From Terriglobia bacterium (GTDB lineage: Bacteria > Acidobacteriota > Terriglobia > UBA7540), in NCBI GenBank assembly GCA_030040995.1, contig JASHOS010000017.1, positions 1 to 34,926 of the forward strand: a stretch of 34,926 nucleotides of DNA, in the 5' to 3' direction. Below are positions 32,435 through 34,926 of the stretch, piece after piece. Below the pieces are notes generated by a model. The model was given only the letters and a program-made list of their open reading frames with translations. It was not told where the DNA came from and made no database searches. Every line of letters starts with the position of its first letter. The first letter of the stretch is position 1. The translations under genes were made by a program, and so were the position numbers.

Positions 32435-34054
32435 TCACAGCTCGCCTCGCCGGCGTTGCTGCTTGATGTAGTCTGCCGCCCGCAGCGAAAGCGCCATGAT
32501 AGTAAGGGTAGGATTTTTCTCGCTCGAGGTGGTGAAGCAACTTCCATCGGTCACAAATAGATTCTTTACGTCTCGCGACTGGCAAAAGCCATTCAGCACG
32601 GAAGTTTTGGGATTTTTGCCCATCCGGACTGTCCCCACCTCATGGCTGGCAAACCCAGTTGGAGCCTGGCCGAAGTCAAGAAAGACTTCTGCATTCAAAT
32701 TCGCGCCAATCTCTGACAGGCTTCGAATGCTATCGCGCCACAGAGCGAAATCGTTTTCGCCAAACCGGAAATGCACTACGGGAACCGGAGTTCCGTATTC
32801 ATCCAGATGGCCAGGATCGGTGGTAATGCGATTTTCGGGACGGGCCACCACTTTCCCGAAGGTGCCGAGCATCAGATAACCGGGCTGCACCCTCCGGACG
32901 TAGGCTTTATAAGCTGCGCCATAACCCTTGATCCGCCAAGCCTGGTTGGGGAACATATAGCTGGCATAGTTGACCTGAAAACCCCAGCCGCCCGCATAGT
33001 CCTTCTTTCCTGCCAGATGATTGTACCGGGGAACGTAAACGTGGTCCGTCGCGCCATCCTGGTTGAACGGCTTGACGCCAGCGAAATCCTTGAGATAAGC
33101 GTCCATTCCATCGTTCAGATGGCCGTGCAGGTAACGGCCTACGACGCCATTGGAGTTAGCCAAGCCGCTGGGATATTGTGGCGATTGCGAGTTCAGCAGG
33201 AGCCGGGCCGATTCCGTCGTCGCGCAGCATACCGCGAAAAGCTTCGCCTTCACTTCTTCTTCCTTTTTCGTCAGCCGGTCCACCACCGAGACCGCTCGTA
33301 CCAGCCCTTCGCGGTCGACGAGCAGCTCGCGGGCGATGGTGTTTGGACGCAAGGTGAAATTGCCCGTGATTTCCGCCTTGGGCAGCAAACAATCCGGCGT
33401 GGTGAAAACGGCGGAAACGTCACAGCCGTCCATGCAGTGGCCGCAATAGTGGCAAGGGGGGCGATTGTCGTAGGGGACGGTCAGTATCGCCTTGCGCACG
33501 TTGATCACCGGAATGCCCATCTTCACGGCGGCGCGGTGGAGGATGTGCTCGCTGCACCTCCAGGGAATTGGCGGGAGATAGTGCTTCCCGGCCGGCAGAA
33601 TTTCGAGGTGGTCATCGCTTCCGCAAACGCCGATGAGCTGCTCGATGCGCTCGTAATATGGCGCGAGCTCCTCATATGTGAGCGGCCAGTCTTCCTCTAT
33701 GCCATCCACGGACCACTGCCTGAAATCGCGCGCGGCGTATCGCAGCGCGACCGCGTTCCAGTGCAACGTCCGGCCACCCACAACCCGGACCTCGGAGACC
33801 CCAATCTGGTCACTGTTTTCGTAGCGAATTGCCGTGGACACCTGGTGGAAGGGCGCCTGTTTTTCGCCTCGTAATCCCCGGTAAGGCAGTTCGTAGGGCC
33901 ATTTATGGGACAAGAACTGGGAAGGATCAACCTTTGGTCCCGCTTCGAGCATAATAACTTTGGCGCCCCCCTCGCACAATTCCTTCGCCATTACGCCCCC
34001 GGCCGCTCCCGAGCCAATGACGCAAACGTCGAACTCCTGGCGTGGATCGCTCAT
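32435..34054 (-). CDS. GMC-family FAD oxidoreductase (large subunit of a sugar dehydrogenase)
   Basis: The protein has 539 residues. The ATG overlaps the upstream stop (ATGA) and has GGGGGAGA before it. The N-terminal FAD fold has GSGAAG at 14-19, followed by EVRVVGGRTLHWNAVALRY, the GMC-type flavin loop. A cluster of cysteines (CHYCGHCMDGC, about residues 200-210) matches the gluconate-2-dehydrogenase-like branch. The C-terminal block GSCFTTSSEKNPTLTIMALSLRAADYI carries the conserved active-site and FAD region. With the adjacent subunit 3 it should form an exported dehydrogenase that oxidises sugars or sugar acids to keto forms and passes electrons to a cytochrome not seen in this window. 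Confidence 0.9.
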   Translation of the reverse strand: MSDPRQEFDVCVIGSGAAGGVMAKELCEGGAKVIMLEAGPKVDPSQFLSHKWPYELPYRGLRGEKQAPFHQVSTAIRYENSDQIGVSEVRVVGGRTLHWNAVALRYAARDFRQWSVDGIEEDWPLTYEELAPYYERIEQLIGVCGSDDHLEILPAGKHYLPPIPWRCSEHILHRAAVKMGIPVINVRKAILTVPYDNRPPCHYCGHCMDGCDVSAVFTTPDCLLPKAEITGNFTLRPNTIARELLVDREGLVRAVSVVDRLTKKEEEVKAKLFAVCCATTESARLLLNSQSPQYPSGLANSNGVVGRYLHGHLNDGMDAYLKDFAGVKPFNQDGATDHVYVPRYNHLAGKKDYAGGWGFQVNYASYMFPNQAWRIKGYGAAYKAYVRRVQPGYLMLGTFGKVVARPENRITTDPGHLDEYGTPVPVVHFRFGENDFALWRDSIRSLSEIGANLNAEVFLDFGQAPTGFASHEVGTVRMGKNPKTSVLNGFCQSRDVKNLFVTDGSCFTTSSEKNPTLTIMALSLRAADYIKQQRRRGEL

Positions 34055-34525
34055 TGTTCTCCCCCGTCTACAGCTTGCTCGAGAACTACGGCCGCCGAGC
34101 GCGGCGGAATCCGCAACGCGCCGGAGGTGGGCCGGCTGTCAGGCTCTTCCGGCGTGACCAGCACGAGGTGGCAAGGATTAGGAACCTCCACGTCGTAAAG
34201 GAATCCAGCAGGGCCAAGCACCACAACTTTCTTGAACTCATTCGCGGCGGCCCGGCGATAAGCAAGATCGACGAAACACATAACGGCAAAGCGGCGGTTA
34301 TTGATGGCCGCTAATTGGACTGGAGTGTCATAGCTGTACCCGCCATGCTGGTACGGAACTCCGTAGGGGTCTTTGGCCTCGTACCTGTAAGGCTGGCGAT
34401 TGTACCACGCCGTCGTCATGTGAGCCCAGTTGAATTTTCCAAATAGGACGACTTTGACTCCTTTGGCCTGAATTTGCGCAATCGCGTCGTGAAGCTCCTG
34501 CCAGGTGCCGAGCCTTACTTACCAT
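34051..34525 (-). pseudogene. Decayed glycoside hydrolase gene (DUF6259-like), internally deleted
   Basis: An ATG at 34525 with a perfect ribosome site (GCAGGAGGGAAG) begins a frame that goes astray at once. One base over, the sequence reads as the middle of a (beta/alpha)8 glycosidase: LGTWQELHDAIAQIQAKGVK, VVLFGKFNWAHMTTAWYN, then DPYGVPYQHGGYSYDTP and VVVLGPAGFLYD. It then passes directly into what looks like a C-terminal beta-sandwich end (HLVLVTPEEPDSRP, RIPPRSAAVVLE). So the N-terminal part, the segment after GFLYD and the frame are all lost. Relatives with the DUF6259 domain are full-length extracellular glycosidases. Its stop overlaps the GMC start (ATGA), so residual translation from an internal ATG (34419, 122 codons) could still couple to it. 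Confidence 0.65.
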
Positions 34526-34554
34526 CTTCCCTCCTGCTCGAAAGTCGACCAAGA

Positions 34555-34582
34555 TTTATACCGGCCTTTGCCCCCCTGTCCA
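34555..34582 (-). promoter_or_regulatory. Promoter of the sugar-oxidation operon
   Basis: On the minus strand, TGGACA (34582-34577) and TATAAA (34560-34555) are separated by 16 nt, each matching consensus at 5 of 6 positions. The leader to the ATG at 34525 is about 25 nt. It drives the decayed glycosidase gene and, by read-through, the GMC oxidoreductase and following genes. Confidence 0.6.
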
Positions 34583-34846
34583 GCGATTTTTCCGCCCCGG
34601 CAAGCGTGGCGTGTCGTTGACATGTGAATGTCTGGCCGCGTGGCGCAGACATCGTCTTGTGACGATTTGGTTGCGACCCCGCCGCACCGTGCAAAAAAAT
34701 CGCCCCGCCCATCTCACCCGTCCCCACCGTCTCAATCGAAACTGCTATTCTTTCACTTACGCATGAATAGCCTGCTTCGCCGCCAGAGCGATCAAAACCT
34801 CCGGCTGCTGCACGCGCTGCCAAAAGCTGCCGCAGAGAGCGGGTAG
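34583..34846. other. Intergenic stretch, no gene recognised
   Basis: There is no credible ribosome site with a protein on either strand, and no clear repeat until the hairpin at 34847. The last 50 bases of the window (after 34876) are also featureless. Confidence 0.4.
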
Positions 34847-34875
34847 CGCAGAGTCTCTGTCTTTGAGACTCTGCG
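34847..34875. repeat. Hairpin repeat related to 12503-12535
   Basis: The stem CGCAGAGTCTC (34847-34857) pairs with GAGACTCTGCG (34865-34875) around TGTCTTT. It shares the CGCAGAGTCT...AGACTCTGCG core with the copy at 12503, but the loop and flanks differ. Confidence 0.55.
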
Positions 34876-34926
34876 GCTTTTATCTCCGGAACTCGATAAA
34901 AGCTTTAGATAACATTGGAGTTAGGT

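Noticed and set aside
31160-32440. Repeated CGGAGTCCG-type units considered as a CRISPR array
   Set aside because: The units are short, degenerate and in both orientations. There are no unique spacers of even length and no cas genes.
1-34926. tRNA and rRNA genes
   Set aside because: No cloverleaf-compatible sequence or rRNA signature was recognised on either strand by eye. A tRNAscan or Infernal run would be decisive.

Overview
The window looks like chromosomal DNA from a soil-type Acidobacteriota (Terriglobia-like) organism. This rests on the GC-rich coding sequence, the protein repertoire (exported tricorn-type protease, M28 peptidase, GH2 glycosidase, GMC oxidoreductase with a gluconate-dehydrogenase-type small subunit, TPR and FG-GAP proteins, a TIR remnant) and intergenic DNA crowded with short palindromes and decayed REP-associated-transposase elements. 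It is an inference from gene content and remembered family resemblance; no rRNA, tRNA or other marker gene was seen. Most genes have a clear Shine-Dalgarno sequence, which allowed many starts to be moved downstream of the longest possible frame.

Layout. 1-1046: a TIR-domain gene cut off after about 37 codons by a RAYT-derived element. 1047-5054 (minus): a compact unit with a near-consensus promoter (5026-5054), a leader of about 290 nt, a 66-residue peptide, a B12-binding radical SAM enzyme and a secreted serine beta-lactamase-like hydrolase. This is the best candidate for an undescribed system. 5391-12475: three more copies of the RAYT-derived element interleaved with an exported M28 metallopeptidase (plus) and a full-length exported tricorn protease (minus). 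12608-16513: a SAM methyltransferase; a scoA-scoB CoA-transferase operon followed by two small unknown genes, the last apparently starting at ATT or ATC; and divergent trmJ. 16765-22711 (minus): an exo-beta-glucosaminidase-like GH2 enzyme, a TPR protein, and a ROK-family regulator whose stop codon lies in the end of a 121-bp MITE. 22908-28908: a Tat-exported flavin amine-oxidase-like enzyme, two small unknown convergent genes, about 1 kb of AT-rich and repeat-filled DNA, a protein with a PEP-CTERM-like tail, and an APC-type permease. 28991-34582 (minus): a sugar-oxidation/epimerisation operon (decayed glycoside hydrolase, GMC oxidoreductase, small subunit, D-tagatose-3-epimerase-type isomerase, FG-GAP protein). 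It is interrupted twice by a cassette carrying a 23S-rRNA-intervening-sequence-type four-helix-bundle gene: one intact copy and one with an exact in-frame 315-bp deletion.

How it fits together. Much of the window is about taking apart peptides and sugars outside the cytoplasm: exported peptidases (M28, tricorn), an exported glycosidase, periplasmic sugar oxidation, and an amino-acid-type permease. Ketone-body-type CoA transfer adds acyl-CoA metabolism. The intergenic DNA records repeated activity of small non-autonomous elements that trimmed, terminated or separated neighbouring genes.
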